A stretch of DNA of 46,765 nt. Source: a virus. The first letter of the stretch is position 1, and each line of letters opens with the position of its first letter. This document shows positions 31,113 through 38,581 of this stretch, piece after piece. The stretch lies in the IMG/VR virus record IMGVR_UViG_3300044680_000172, positions 1-46,765 of that record; one strand, given 5' to 3'. Made by a program: the position numbers and the translations under genes. The notes below the pieces were generated by a model. The model was not told where the DNA came from. It did no database searches and was given only the letters and a program-made list of their open reading frames with translations.

Positions 31113-31573
31113 CCCCGCCCGACCGCCAACCGGCACTAGGAGAGGCCAGCGGAGCGTCAATTGCACTAGCCTCGAACATCCTGGCCGAGATCAAAGAAAC
31201 GCTCGGCCCGGAAAACGCGGTGGCGGTTTCTACCCGAATCTACGCCATCGCGGAGTCCGCCCTAGCCGACCTCCGATCCGAGCTTTCCGCCGAGCGCACC
31301 CGCCGGGAGGATGTGGAGAAAAAGTCGGTTCATCTCGAAGCTCGTTTGATCGAAGAACGAGAGTGGCGGCAGGATGCGGAGAGGGGGCTAGAGGCGGTGC
31401 GCGAGTACCTATCCGAGTGGCGTCAACGGCTCGATAAAACTGGCCCCGACTACACCATCGAGGGTGGAGGTTACATTCCCGAAGAAACGATCTCTGAGCT
31501 GGAAGACCTCACAGCCCTTCCCCTCGCCCTCACCGAGCCCACCGCAGCGGAGGAGGGGAAGGGGACGACATGA
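31109..31573 (+). CDS. Coiled-coil hypothetical protein, 154 aa
   Basis: Residues 45-110 form a strongly charged helix (Glu-Leu-Ser-Ala-Glu-Arg-Thr-Arg-Arg-Glu-Asp) typical of a coiled coil. The ends are Ala/Pro/Glu-rich. ATGA at both junctions. No family recognised. Confidence 0.5.
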   Translation: MTPPDRQPALGEASGASIALASNILAEIKETLGPENAVAVSTRIYAIAESALADLRSELSAERTRREDVEKKSVHLEARLIEEREWRQDAERGLEAVREYLSEWRQRLDKTGPDYTIEGGGYIPEETISELEDLTALPLALTEPTAAEEGKGTT

Positions 31574-31770
31574 GCATCACCATTCACTTCTCAAGCTGGT
31601 ATCTTCCCGCCGCCGTCACAGTGTTTGGGTTCGTCCTGATGATTCTGGTTGGGTGGCGAGAATCTAAAGACGCCAGAGATTACTCGATCCCGCTTTTCAC
31701 TATGCTAGCATTTACCGCTTGGGTCGTCGCCACAATTACGTGCTGGACATGTTACTTCCTATTCCGATGA
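31570..31770 (+). CDS. Small membrane protein, 66 aa, two TM segments
   Basis: Two hydrophobic helices (about residues 9-28 and 40-64) separated by a charged loop with Trp-Arg-Glu-Ser-Lys-Asp. It is probably in the inner membrane with both ends on one side. Position at the end of the early operon suggests a superinfection-exclusion or holin-like role, but nothing in the sequence decides this. Confidence 0.55.
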   Translation: MSITIHFSSWYLPAAVTVFGFVLMILVGWRESKDARDYSIPLFTMLAFTAWVVATITCWTCYFLFR

Positions 31771-32090
31771 CCCCTCACGACGAACTCAGCGCGGCGGTGG
31801 AGAGGCTGCGCGAAGACCTCTTGGCGATGCTAAGGGCCCTCACTGCCCTCCGCGCCGAGAACGAGCGGCTGCGGAGGGACAAGGAACGGTTGGACTGGCT
31901 GGAAACCGGAGGGCGATTGGCTTACTGGTCCGACGGCTGGGAGTGTTGCCTGCTGAAAGATGGCAGGGGGTTTGCCCTTCACAAAGCCAACGAAAGGCCG
32001 ACTGCGAGAGACGCCATTGATGCATCTATGGCACTTGGGGCGAACGCCGCCATGTCCGCCCGAGCCGCTGCGGACGGGGGGAGCGGATGA
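31767..32090 (+). CDS. Coiled-coil hypothetical protein, 107 aa
   Basis: Starts at the ATG 31767 (ATGA overlap). Residues 8-50 form a leucine/arginine-rich coiled coil (Leu-Arg-Ala-Glu-Asn-Glu-Arg-Leu-Arg-Arg), followed by Asp-Trp-Leu-Glu and a short domain with Cys-Cys and Ala-Ile-Asp-Ala. The Glu-Arg-Leu-Asp-Trp-Leu ending of the coil is a recurring pattern in small phage proteins of unknown role. Confidence 0.55.
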   Translation: MTPHDELSAAVERLREDLLAMLRALTALRAENERLRRDKERLDWLETGGRLAYWSDGWECCLLKDGRGFALHKANERPTARDAIDASMALGANAAMSARAAADGGSG

Positions 32091-32115
32091 AATGATCCGT
32101 CCGCTGCCGCCACAC

Positions 32116-32430
32116 TCAGTGCGACCGGGCTTCCGCGTCTTCCTGCTTGTCCTGCTCCCGCTCTAGAACCCTGATCCTTGCCTCGTGATCGGCCACCTGC
32201 GCCGCCGTATTCTTGGCGTCCGAGAATCCAGCCGTAACCGTCACCTTGAGGTCCTGCACGTCGGCCTTCACCGAGTTGATCGCGCTGTAGAGTGACGAAT
32301 CACGGTTCCTCTGATCCGAGTCCGTCAGAAAGTGCGGACCGAAGCCGCAAATCCCGCAGACGAGCAAGAGGATGATTTTGTCCTTCCACGGCATATAAGA
32401 GAGCTGCCTGATAGAATCCTTTTCGGCCAT
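32116..32430 (-). CDS. Membrane-anchored coiled-coil protein, 104 aa (possible lysis protein)
   Basis: One transmembrane segment (about residues 18-34, containing Cys-Gly-Ile-Cys-Gly) is followed by a helix with heptad spacing (Ile-Asn-Ser-Val-Lys-Ala-Asp-Val then Ala-Arg-Ile-Arg-Val-Leu-Glu-Arg-Glu). The topology fits an inner-membrane spanin or an XhlA-like lysis protein. The ATG at 32430 is chosen over a GTG at 32451. It lies next to a lipoprotein and a small hydrophobic protein, so a lysis cassette is a reasonable guess. Confidence 0.5.
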   Translation of the reverse strand: MAEKDSIRQLSYMPWKDKIILLLVCGICGFGPHFLTDSDQRNRDSSLYSAINSVKADVQDLKVTVTAGFSDAKNTAAQVADHEARIRVLEREQDKQEDAEARSH

Positions 32431-32474
32431 CGGGAGCGGGGTCAACACCACAGGTTCGAGCGATTGGAAGCCGG

Positions 32475-32939
32475 TCAGTTCTTGGGATTGGCCGCAGCGG
32501 TGGTCGCCGCCTGCGAAATCGCCGCTCCCAACTCCTGCAAGACGGCCTGCGCGTTCGGATCCTTCGCAAGAGCGGATTCCCCGACGGCTTCGAGGTAGGT
32601 GACAAGCCCCGCATCGACGCTGGCCTCGATGATGGAGGTGATCTGCGCGTCCCCTCCGGCCTTCGTCACGATCGCCCCGATCGCCGCGTTGACCCCTGCG
32701 GTCGTCAGATCCGTGTAGTTGTTCGTCGAGAGCGCCGTGCCGACCGTCTGCGCGATCGGGATGTACTTCGGGTTGTTTTCAAGGACGAGGGCCAAGCCCC
32801 CGGCGATGATCGGCTGACCCAGGGCGACCCCCTGAGCGCTCGTCATGGAGCCGAGGCCGGTTGTGGAGCAGCCGGAGAGTCCGACTGCGGCGCCGAGGGC
32901 GATGGAAAAGGCCAGGAATAGAGATGCGAAGAGTTTCAT
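32475..32939 (-). CDS. Lipoprotein, 154 aa
   Basis: A type II signal peptide is clear: Met-Lys, a hydrophobic stretch, then the lipobox Leu-Ser-Gly-Cys with Cys at residue 24. The mature part is Ala/Ile/Thr-rich and probably helical. Lipidation would anchor it in the outer membrane. In a phage this could be an o-spanin-like or superinfection-exclusion lipoprotein; it is longer than a usual o-spanin. It follows the small hydrophobic gene by one base. Confidence 0.72.
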   Translation of the reverse strand: MKLFASLFLAFSIALGAAVGLSGCSTTGLGSMTSAQGVALGQPIIAGGLALVLENNPKYIPIAQTVGTALSTNNYTDLTTAGVNAAIGAIVTKAGGDAQITSIIEASVDAGLVTYLEAVGESALAKDPNAQAVLQELGAAISQAATTAAANPKN

Positions 32940-32940
32940 G

Positions 32941-33177
32941 TCATTTCGAGGTCGAGGGCGCGGGAGCGACCGGGGGCGCCGGGGTGGGCGGCACGTTCCC
33001 GGTCAGGTAATACGTCTTGATGATGGTCGAGAGCCCGGCCGCGGTGCCGGCGACAACGCCGACCCAGGGGGCCACGAGCGAGAGACCAGGCAGCGACGCC
33101 ACCGTGGTCACGATGCCACAGCCCTGGACGATTTCGGCCAGGATGTGACAGACTTTCGGATTGAGGTTCAGATTCAT
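32941..33177 (-). CDS. Small hydrophobic protein, 78 aa (holin-like)
   Basis: Starts at the ATG 33177. One or two hydrophobic segments (about residues 17-33 and 36-52, Gly/Ala/Val-rich) are followed by a Pro/Ala-rich tail ending in Ser-Lys. Size and layout resemble class II holins. Next come a lipoprotein and a membrane-anchored coiled-coil protein, which together may form the lysis cassette. No endolysin is seen nearby. Confidence 0.45.
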   Translation of the reverse strand: MNLNLNPKVCHILAEIVQGCGIVTTVASLPGLSLVAPWVGVVAGTAAGLSTIIKTYYLTGNVPPTPAPPVAPAPSTSK

Positions 33178-33179
33178 GG

Positions 33180-34109
33180 TCAAAATGTGATCGAGCCGCC
33201 GGAGGTCCAGACGTACACCCAATTTCCCCCGGTGTTCGTGATCGTTGGGCCTCCGGTCGTCGAAGCGGCCTTCGAATAGGTGTTGGGGTAGGAAATGGCG
33301 ACCGCCCCGTTATAGCCCGCGGCACCCGAGGTGTTCGCGCCCCCGCCGCCCCCGCCGCCCCCGCCCCCGTAATTCGTCGCCGCGTTGCCGGTCGCCTTCC
33401 AGGCTCCCCCCGCACCACCCCCGCCCGTCCCGCCCGCGCCGCCAGTCCCGCCCGAAGAGTTGGCCGGTCCGCCGCCCCCTCCGCCGCAGACGGTGCCCCC
33501 CAGGATGGAAACGCTGGTTCCCGCCCCTCCGGCCCCTCCCGCATTCGGTGACGGATATAGGCCGATTGAGCCGATCGCGCTCGAGCCGCCCCCGCCGCCG
33601 GCCGATCCCTCGTCGGAAGCATCGCTCTTGCCCCCGGCATAGCCTTGGCCGCTCGTTCCGGTCCCTCCGTTGGTCTGTCCGTTGTCTGCGTTGTCGCCGC
33701 CCCCGCCGCCCCCGGAGCCGCCCGCAGTGCCGTTATTTCCGCCCCCGCCGCTATCTCCAGCTCCCCCACCGCCGCCGCCCGTTGCGGTCACGCTGCCGAA
33801 CGCGGAATTTCCGCCACTCCCGCCTTGGGAGTGCGCGGAACCGGCCGAGCCCGCCGCCCCGACAGTGACGGTGTAAGTCCCACTCGACACCGCAAAGCTT
33901 GCATTTTGCGAAAGACCCCCTGCGCCTCCTCCTCCTCCTCCTCCCAAGCCTGCGCCGCCACCCCCCCCGCCACCCCCCGCGACGACGGCCACCGAGACCG
34001 ACGACGGAGGGGTGTATGCGCCGGTCGAAAACCCCTGCGTCTTGGCCGCAAGCGATGCGCCGAGAAGCCCAAGGGCGAAAATCCAAGGGAGGCGTGGGGC
34101 GGCCTTCAC
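33180..34109 (-). CDS. Gly-rich secreted fibre/adhesin-like protein, 309 aa
   Basis: GTG start. Residues 1-22 look like a signal peptide (Lys and Arg, then Ile-Phe-Ala-Leu-Gly-Leu-Leu-Gly, with an Ala-x-Ala site). The rest is dominated by runs of Gly separated by Ser, Asn, Ala and Thr, as in glycine-rich phage adhesins (T-even gp38-like polyglycine sandwiches), with a more normal C-terminal strand. Glycine-rich tips vary fast and contact receptors. A signal peptide on such a protein is unusual. The strongly repetitive GGN codons make many antisense frames open. Confidence 0.65.
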   Translation of the reverse strand: MKAAPRLPWIFALGLLGASLAAKTQGFSTGAYTPPSSVSVAVVAGGGGGGGGAGLGGGGGGGAGGLSQNASFAVSSGTYTVTVGAAGSAGSAHSQGGSGGNSAFGSVTATGGGGGGAGDSGGGGNNGTAGGSGGGGGGDNADNGQTNGGTGTSGQGYAGGKSDASDEGSAGGGGGSSAIGSIGLYPSPNAGGAGGAGTSVSILGGTVCGGGGGGPANSSGGTGGAGGTGGGGAGGAWKATGNAATNYGGGGGGGGGGANTSGAAGYNGAVAISYPNTYSKAASTTGGPTITNTGGNWVYVWTSGGSITF

Positions 34110-34112
34110 GGA

Positions 34113-34520
34113 TCAATGGAGGAATAGTGTGAGGCAAAAGGCCGATCCGGGCCCCGTGGTCCCGACCGGCGTCGTAGTCGCGGCAACGACGACACCCTGC
34201 GAGAAAAGGATCGGCGGAATCTGCGCGTTATCGAGCGGGAAACCGCCCGCGACGGCCAGGATCATCTTCGGGGTCGTGGTCCCCAGGATGACGGAGGTCG
34301 GGGAAGCCGCGTCGAAAAATTGGACGAAATAAATCGTCGAGGAATTCGGATTGCTGATGTTGTAGCCGCCCAGGCTGATCGTCCCGGCGTATGCCTGGAC
34401 CGGCGTCGAGGAGAGCGAGACGTTGACGTAGGTCGTCGCATAGGGAAGCGGAACCTGAGCGGCGAGGCGAAGGCCCAAAAAGAGGGCCGCGATTGCGAGG
34501 ATTTTGGCGATGGTCTTCAT
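34113..34520 (-). CDS. Secreted small beta protein, 135 aa
   Basis: Starts at the ATG 34520. A classic signal peptide: Met-Lys, then Ile-Leu-Ala-Ile-Ala-Ala-Leu-Phe-Leu-Gly, and Leu-Ala-Ala before Gln. The mature part is about 110 residues of beta-type sequence with a Tyr-Phe-Val-Gln-Phe-Phe-Asp-Ala strand that resembles fibre-tip or carbohydrate-binding modules. It lies between a spike-like and a glycine-rich protein, all with signal peptides. Confidence 0.6.
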   Translation of the reverse strand: MKTIAKILAIAALFLGLRLAAQVPLPYATTYVNVSLSSTPVQAYAGTISLGGYNISNPNSSTIYFVQFFDAASPTSVILGTTTPKMILAVAGGFPLDNAQIPPILFSQGVVVAATTTPVGTTGPGSAFCLTLFLH

Positions 34521-34524
34521 GGGC

Positions 34525-36399
34525 TCAAAAATTGACGGTCGTATTCGGGGTGCTGTAATCCGATCCGTTCTCAGTCTCGAGCGGCCAATAGACCCCTTCG
34601 AGAACAATGGAACCGGACGGGCATCCGCTGTCCGTCGATATGTTGCAGGCGATGTTCGGGCCGGAATAAACGTAGCTGTACGGCTGCGCCACCCCGCCCG
34701 CGTAGGAGGATATGTCGACCGATTGGCCGTCGACGAGAGCCCCCGCGACGTTGTTGCCCGAATTGCTCCAGAGGCTCGTCACATGCGCCGATACCCCGCT
34801 CGTCGCGTAGGCCCGACAGTACTGGATCATCCCGGTGATCCCGAGGGATTCGGCGACGCTGCTCATGTTGGCCGATGTCGTGATGACGTACCGGAACTGC
34901 TTCAGTTCGGGGAAGATCGTCCCGTTCCAATTGAGCGTCCCGAAGACGTTGTTCCAGGTGATGGCCAGGGCGGCTCCGTATGCTCCGCTCGCGTAGCTCT
35001 TGAAAAAAAAGGCCGGGTTTTCGACCCTAACCTGGGCGCCTGCCACCGCGAAATTGGGATAGCCGAGGGCATTGGCGGTCTCGATTGAAAACCGCGGATT
35101 TCGGATGACGATTCCCGAAGCCTCGCCGCTGCCGATCTGGAACGGGGTCCAATTGCCGGCGTTGTTGTTCGGCTGGGCGACCCCGAGGCCGACGTTGAGT
35201 CCGTCGAAGAGCAGATTCCGGTCGATGCTCTCCAGGTCGAAGAAGTGGCCGGCCCCGAGGTGCTGGACCGTGATGTCCCGGAAGACCCCATTGTAATCCT
35301 GCCAGGAGTCGAAGAGGAAGGAACCATAGGGCGGCCCCGGGTCGGCGGGGTTGGTCGGCGGCGAACCGGCGACACCGAGTAGCGGGGTGCAATCCTCCAG
35401 GTAGCAGTTGTCGACGGTCCAATTGAAGGAGTAGGTGAACTGGAACGGCCGGGGGTTGTTGCCGAAAAACCAGAGGTTGCTCAGGTGGGCATTCTCGGAA
35501 TAGGTCACGTTGATCGACCCTAGCGTCTTGAAACCGATGTCGCGGATGACCATTCCCCGGTCGTTTCCGGTGACAAGATACGCCTTGTGGGAGGTCCCGT
35601 TGACGTTCTCTGGGAAGCTCTGATCGAAGGTGACGGTCGAGCTATTGATGTTCGTCACGGTCGCAAACAGGACGTTCCAGGGGAGCGTGCTGTCGTTCGG
35701 ATCGACTCCGAGGAGAAGGGCCATGCGGCTCCCCGTGGAGATCCCTGAGACCGAGTTGAAGGTGAGCGACCGGTCGCCGGCATAGAGGGTGCCGCTCGCC
35801 GTGTAGGCGGTCGACCCGAGGACGGTCGGGCCTTGCGAATTTTGGTTGACCTCCAGCCAGTAGCCAATGTCGACGTTGTAGGTGCCGAAGAGGTTGCCGG
35901 TCGGGTCGATAAGGGAGGCGGAAGACCCGTCGCCGTAAAAGGTGATCGACGCCGGAAAATAGAGGTTCTGGCCGAGCTTGTACGTTCCGGCCGTCAGGTG
36001 GAACCGGTATCCGGCGGCCGCGCAATAGTTGGCGGCCGCCTGCAGGGCCGCGCCGTCGGAGTGCGAGTCGTCCCCCCAGGCTCCGAACTGCCTTCCCGTG
36101 ACCTCGCCATTGGTCGTCACCAAAAGCCACCGTCCGGTCCCGGTGGAGCTCGAAAGGACGCTTCCCCCATCGACCGTGGCCGCGCTCGAATAGCTGTACC
36201 GGTAAAGGGCGCCTCCGCCGTCCCCCGCCGAATTGTATCCGAGGGTCTGGACGGTCGTCCCGTCGAGCGACTGGTTGACCGCGAACGCCTCCAAAAGCGC
36301 CACGGTAGGCACCGTCTTGAGAGCAGGGGAGGGAACGAGCTGCCCGAACGCCGCCGCGGCGCCTAGGGCGAACGCCAGGAGGGTCGAGATCCGCCTCAC
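34525..36399 (-). CDS. Tailspike-like protein, pectate-lyase superfamily, with signal peptide
   Basis: 624 aa. The GTG at 36399 overlaps the TGA of the gene before it (GTGA); the longer open frame upstream is rejected. Residues 1-20 form a signal peptide (Arg-Arg, hydrophobic core, Phe-Gly before Gln). From residue 95 a head-binding style linker (Phe-Gly-Ala-Trp-Gly-Asp-Asp plus Asp-Gly-Ala-Ala-Leu-Gln-Ala-Ala) leads into a right-handed beta-helix (pectate lyase 3 type), as in tailspikes that cut capsule or O-antigen. Catalytic residues cannot be assigned. A signal peptide is not expected on a normal tailspike, since virions assemble in the cytoplasm. Confidence 0.75.
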   Translation of the reverse strand: MRRISTLLAFALGAAAAFGQLVPSPALKTVPTVALLEAFAVNQSLDGTTVQTLGYNSAGDGGGALYRYSYSSAATVDGGSVLSSSTGTGRWLLVTTNGEVTGRQFGAWGDDSHSDGAALQAAANYCAAAGYRFHLTAGTYKLGQNLYFPASITFYGDGSSASLIDPTGNLFGTYNVDIGYWLEVNQNSQGPTVLGSTAYTASGTLYAGDRSLTFNSVSGISTGSRMALLLGVDPNDSTLPWNVLFATVTNINSSTVTFDQSFPENVNGTSHKAYLVTGNDRGMVIRDIGFKTLGSINVTYSENAHLSNLWFFGNNPRPFQFTYSFNWTVDNCYLEDCTPLLGVAGSPPTNPADPGPPYGSFLFDSWQDYNGVFRDITVQHLGAGHFFDLESIDRNLLFDGLNVGLGVAQPNNNAGNWTPFQIGSGEASGIVIRNPRFSIETANALGYPNFAVAGAQVRVENPAFFFKSYASGAYGAALAITWNNVFGTLNWNGTIFPELKQFRYVITTSANMSSVAESLGITGMIQYCRAYATSGVSAHVTSLWSNSGNNVAGALVDGQSVDISSYAGGVAQPYSYVYSGPNIACNISTDSGCPSGSIVLEGVYWPLETENGSDYSTPNTTVNF

Positions 36400-37130
36400 G
36401 GAATTTGCGTGACCGCGAGCGTGCTGCCGGCCAGGACGGTCGAGTTGGTGGCGTTCGAACCGTTCTGCGCGAACTGGATGACGAAGGTCCCCCCGTTCGT
36501 CACGTCGAGTTCGCCCTCGATGACGATTTCGGTCGCAGTCGAGTTCGAAGCCCCCGACGGCCCCGACAGGAACGAGAGGAGTTGTCCGCCGTAGACGCTG
36601 GTCGTTCCCCCCCGGGCGAGATATTCGGCCACGAAATTCGAGGTGTTGCAGGTCCCGCCCACATCGATCTTCGAGCCGCCTGCCCCGAGGCTGACGAAGA
36701 GGTCCGCCCGAAACGTGTAGTGGCAATTCGTCTGGAGGACGGTCGCAACCGAGAAAGGTATCGTGGCGAGCGTGGTTCCAGTGGTCGAGCTGTTGACCGA
36801 GAATGGAATGATCGTCCGAGTGATCTGGGTTCCGATGGCCGCGTTGACGACCCCGGGCAATACCTGCTGTTGGGTCGGGGCGTATCCAGCGATCCCGTTG
36901 GCCTTCGTCATGTGCGACCACGCATGGGCCTGGTCGGTCGCCGAGGTCGAGGGATCGAATATGGCGGTGATCGGGCGTTCGGCGCAATAGGCGATGGCGA
37001 ACGGGACTGTGTGGCCAGTCGAATCGGTGTAGGTGTACTGGTTCAGGGCATACGGCTGCGGGCCGACCTGAGCCAGCGCGACGGCGGATGCGAAGGCGAA
37101 ACAGAAGAGCGATGCGATGAGTCTTTTCAT
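36396..37130 (-). CDS. Secreted fibre-like protein, 244 aa
   Basis: A strong signal peptide: Met-Lys-Arg, hydrophobic core to residue 20, Ala-Leu-Ala before Gln. The mature part is beta-rich with Thr, Ser, Gly and Asn, two Cys pairs possible, and repeated Ile-Pro-Phe-Ser-Val strands (two copies near residues 110 and 125). It could be a fibre or spike partner. It shares a GTGA junction with the tailspike-like gene, and a terminator-like hairpin separates it from the capsid gene upstream. Confidence 0.62.
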   Translation of the reverse strand: MKRLIASLFCFAFASAVALAQVGPQPYALNQYTYTDSTGHTVPFAIAYCAERPITAIFDPSTSATDQAHAWSHMTKANGIAGYAPTQQQVLPGVVNAAIGTQITRTIIPFSVNSSTTGTTLATIPFSVATVLQTNCHYTFRADLFVSLGAGGSKIDVGGTCNTSNFVAEYLARGGTTSVYGGQLLSFLSGPSGASNSTATEIVIEGELDVTNGGTFVIQFAQNGSNATNSTVLAGSTLAVTQIP

Positions 37131-37169
37131 GGTGATTTGGATTGGGCGGTTTGGTTTGAACCGATCCGA

Positions 37170-37202
37170 GCGGAAGCCCCAGACCCCCTCCGGGGCCTCC
37201 GC
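37170..37202 (-). terminator. Hairpin downstream of the major capsid gene
   Basis: Inverted repeat of 11 bases (37170-37180 with 37192-37202, one G-U on the RNA) with an 11-base loop, starting 16 bases after the capsid stop. There is no long T run, so it may be a partial terminator or a 3' stabilising hairpin that gives the capsid gene more mRNA than the fibre genes behind it. Confidence 0.55.
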
Positions 37203-37217
37203 CGGACCATGCGCGGG

Positions 37218-38402
37218 TCAGTCGACAGCGATCGTCAGCCCCGCGTAGGCGAGTTCCGGGAACTCGGGCATCGCGGCCTGTTGGATGTCCAGCCGGTAGA
37301 ACCCGTAGTTGCCGAGGACGTTGATGTTCATGTCCGGGTTGTTGATCCACCGGATTTCCCCCGAGTACGTGACCGGGTTGAAGGCCATGAGGCCGGCTTG
37401 GAGCGGACCGACGGGCCGGGGGCGCTTGCTGAAGACGCCTCGGGCCGTGGCCGAGAACGCCTCATAGACGGCGCTCCCGCCGTTCTTGACGGTGCGGTAC
37501 GCCGAATTCGGCTGCGCTTGAGTACCCTTCGTAACCGGGTTGTTGACGTAGGGATAGATCGGATTGAAGCCGATGTCGTACCGGACGGCGTTCAGATCGA
37601 CGTTGGGGAGCCAGCCGTTGATCGCCGAGTCGATGCCGCGGGCGAGGAAGTTCCGGCTGTACTCTTTGCCCATGTCCATGAAGTCGACGCTCGTCCGGAC
37701 GTTCTGCGTCCCCTGATAGAGGAGGCGCTTCAGGCCCGGGCCGCAGTTGAGCGCATAGACCGGGGTCCCGTCGGACATTCCGACCGCGTTCTGTTGGGCG
37801 CCGATCTGGTTCAGCCGGTCGTAGATCTGGCCGAGCATCGCCCAGTCTAGCGGAACAACCGGGACGTTTCCTGCGAGCGGGGCGAAGTTGTACCCGGCCG
37901 TCGTCGCCGTCGTGAACTGGCCGGCCCCAGTCGTCGATAGTTGCGTCAGCGGCTGCCCGATGTAGTAGATCCGGGCCCAGTCACCCTGGTACTGGGTCAC
38001 GAAGTCTCCGAGCCCTTTCTCGCGGAACCGGGCCTGCTGCTCCCACTGAAACTTGAACTGCAGGTCGGTCAGGCAGAAGACTTCCGTCTGCCCGGCAAAA
38101 ACGTTCAGGTTGAACGTGCGCTCCAGGTAGCCGCCGCCGATATTGATGACCCCGGGCGAGCAGGCGGCGTTGCCGGTGCCCGAGGACAGCGCGAGCGCCG
38201 TTTGGGTCAGCGGAAGATAGGAGGTGGGCAGTTCGTGGGTCGCGGTGACGACCGTCGGGGTCAAGCCCATCTCCAGTTCGAAGGGCTTTTGCTCGATGAG
38301 TCCCGCGTAGGGATCGGTCGTCCAGTAGCGGTCAAAGATGTTGTTTTCGAACTGATTGCGCCGCGTCTCGAAATAGGAATTGATGTTCGATAGATTGGCC
38401 AT
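37218..38402 (-). CDS. Major capsid protein (probable)
   Basis: 394 aa, a usual size for a phage coat protein. It starts with a helical, Asn/Phe/Arg-rich segment (Asn-Ser-Tyr-Phe-Glu-Thr-Arg-Arg) and continues with mixed alpha/beta sequence. Near the C-terminus it has Gly-Glu-Ile-Arg-Trp-Ile-Asn-Asn-Pro-Asp and Phe-Tyr-Arg-Leu-Asp, as seen in HK97-fold coat proteins of several podoviruses. A long structured leader before it and a hairpin after it fit very high expression. It is displaced from the scaffold gene by most of the genome. The call is by size, context and style; a structure prediction would settle it. Confidence 0.65.
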   Translation of the reverse strand: MANLSNINSYFETRRNQFENNIFDRYWTTDPYAGLIEQKPFELEMGLTPTVVTATHELPTSYLPLTQTALALSSGTGNAACSPGVINIGGGYLERTFNLNVFAGQTEVFCLTDLQFKFQWEQQARFREKGLGDFVTQYQGDWARIYYIGQPLTQLSTTGAGQFTTATTAGYNFAPLAGNVPVVPLDWAMLGQIYDRLNQIGAQQNAVGMSDGTPVYALNCGPGLKRLLYQGTQNVRTSVDFMDMGKEYSRNFLARGIDSAINGWLPNVDLNAVRYDIGFNPIYPYVNNPVTKGTQAQPNSAYRTVKNGGSAVYEAFSATARGVFSKRPRPVGPLQAGLMAFNPVTYSGEIRWINNPDMNINVLGNYGFYRLDIQQAAMPEFPELAYAGLTIAVD

Positions 38403-38405
38403 GAC

Positions 38406-38576
38406 GAGTGATTGCTGACGTTGGGTGATCCCGGTTCTCGCGTGCGAATGCCCGCTGGTCGCCGGTTGTTTCGAGGTGGCCAGTCCTCCTTTGGCCGGGT
38501 GCCGCTATGCGGCCTGAAGTCGGGGCAATCACTCCCGGCGCTTTGAGATTGAAGCGACGTTTGGGATAGCGCCGGG
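38406..38576 (-). promoter_or_regulatory. Structured leader of the capsid gene
   Basis: GAGTGATTGC (38406-38415) and GCAATCACTC (38525-38534) form a perfect 10-base inverted repeat, with one arm ending three bases before the capsid ATG. A second inverted repeat CCCGGCGCT/AGCGCCGGG (38534-38542, 38568-38576) abuts it. Inside are a GCCGC-ATA-GCGGC hairpin and a strong Shine-Dalgarno-like AAAGGAGGA (38492-38484) with no start codon at the right distance, held in a GGCC/GGCC loop. This may be an RNA element controlling capsid translation. Confidence 0.45.
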
Positions 38577-38581
38577 CGGCT

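Noticed and set aside
33300-34000. Dense short repeats resembling an array
   Set aside because: The repeats are Gly codons (GGN) of the glycine-rich adhesin. Unit length and spacing vary, and there are no equal spacers, so this is not a CRISPR array.
34525-37350. 941-codon frame including the tailspike
   Set aside because: The first 317 codons are the out-of-frame shadow of the 244-aa secreted protein. The GTG at 36399 with a signal peptide and GTGA overlap is a better start.
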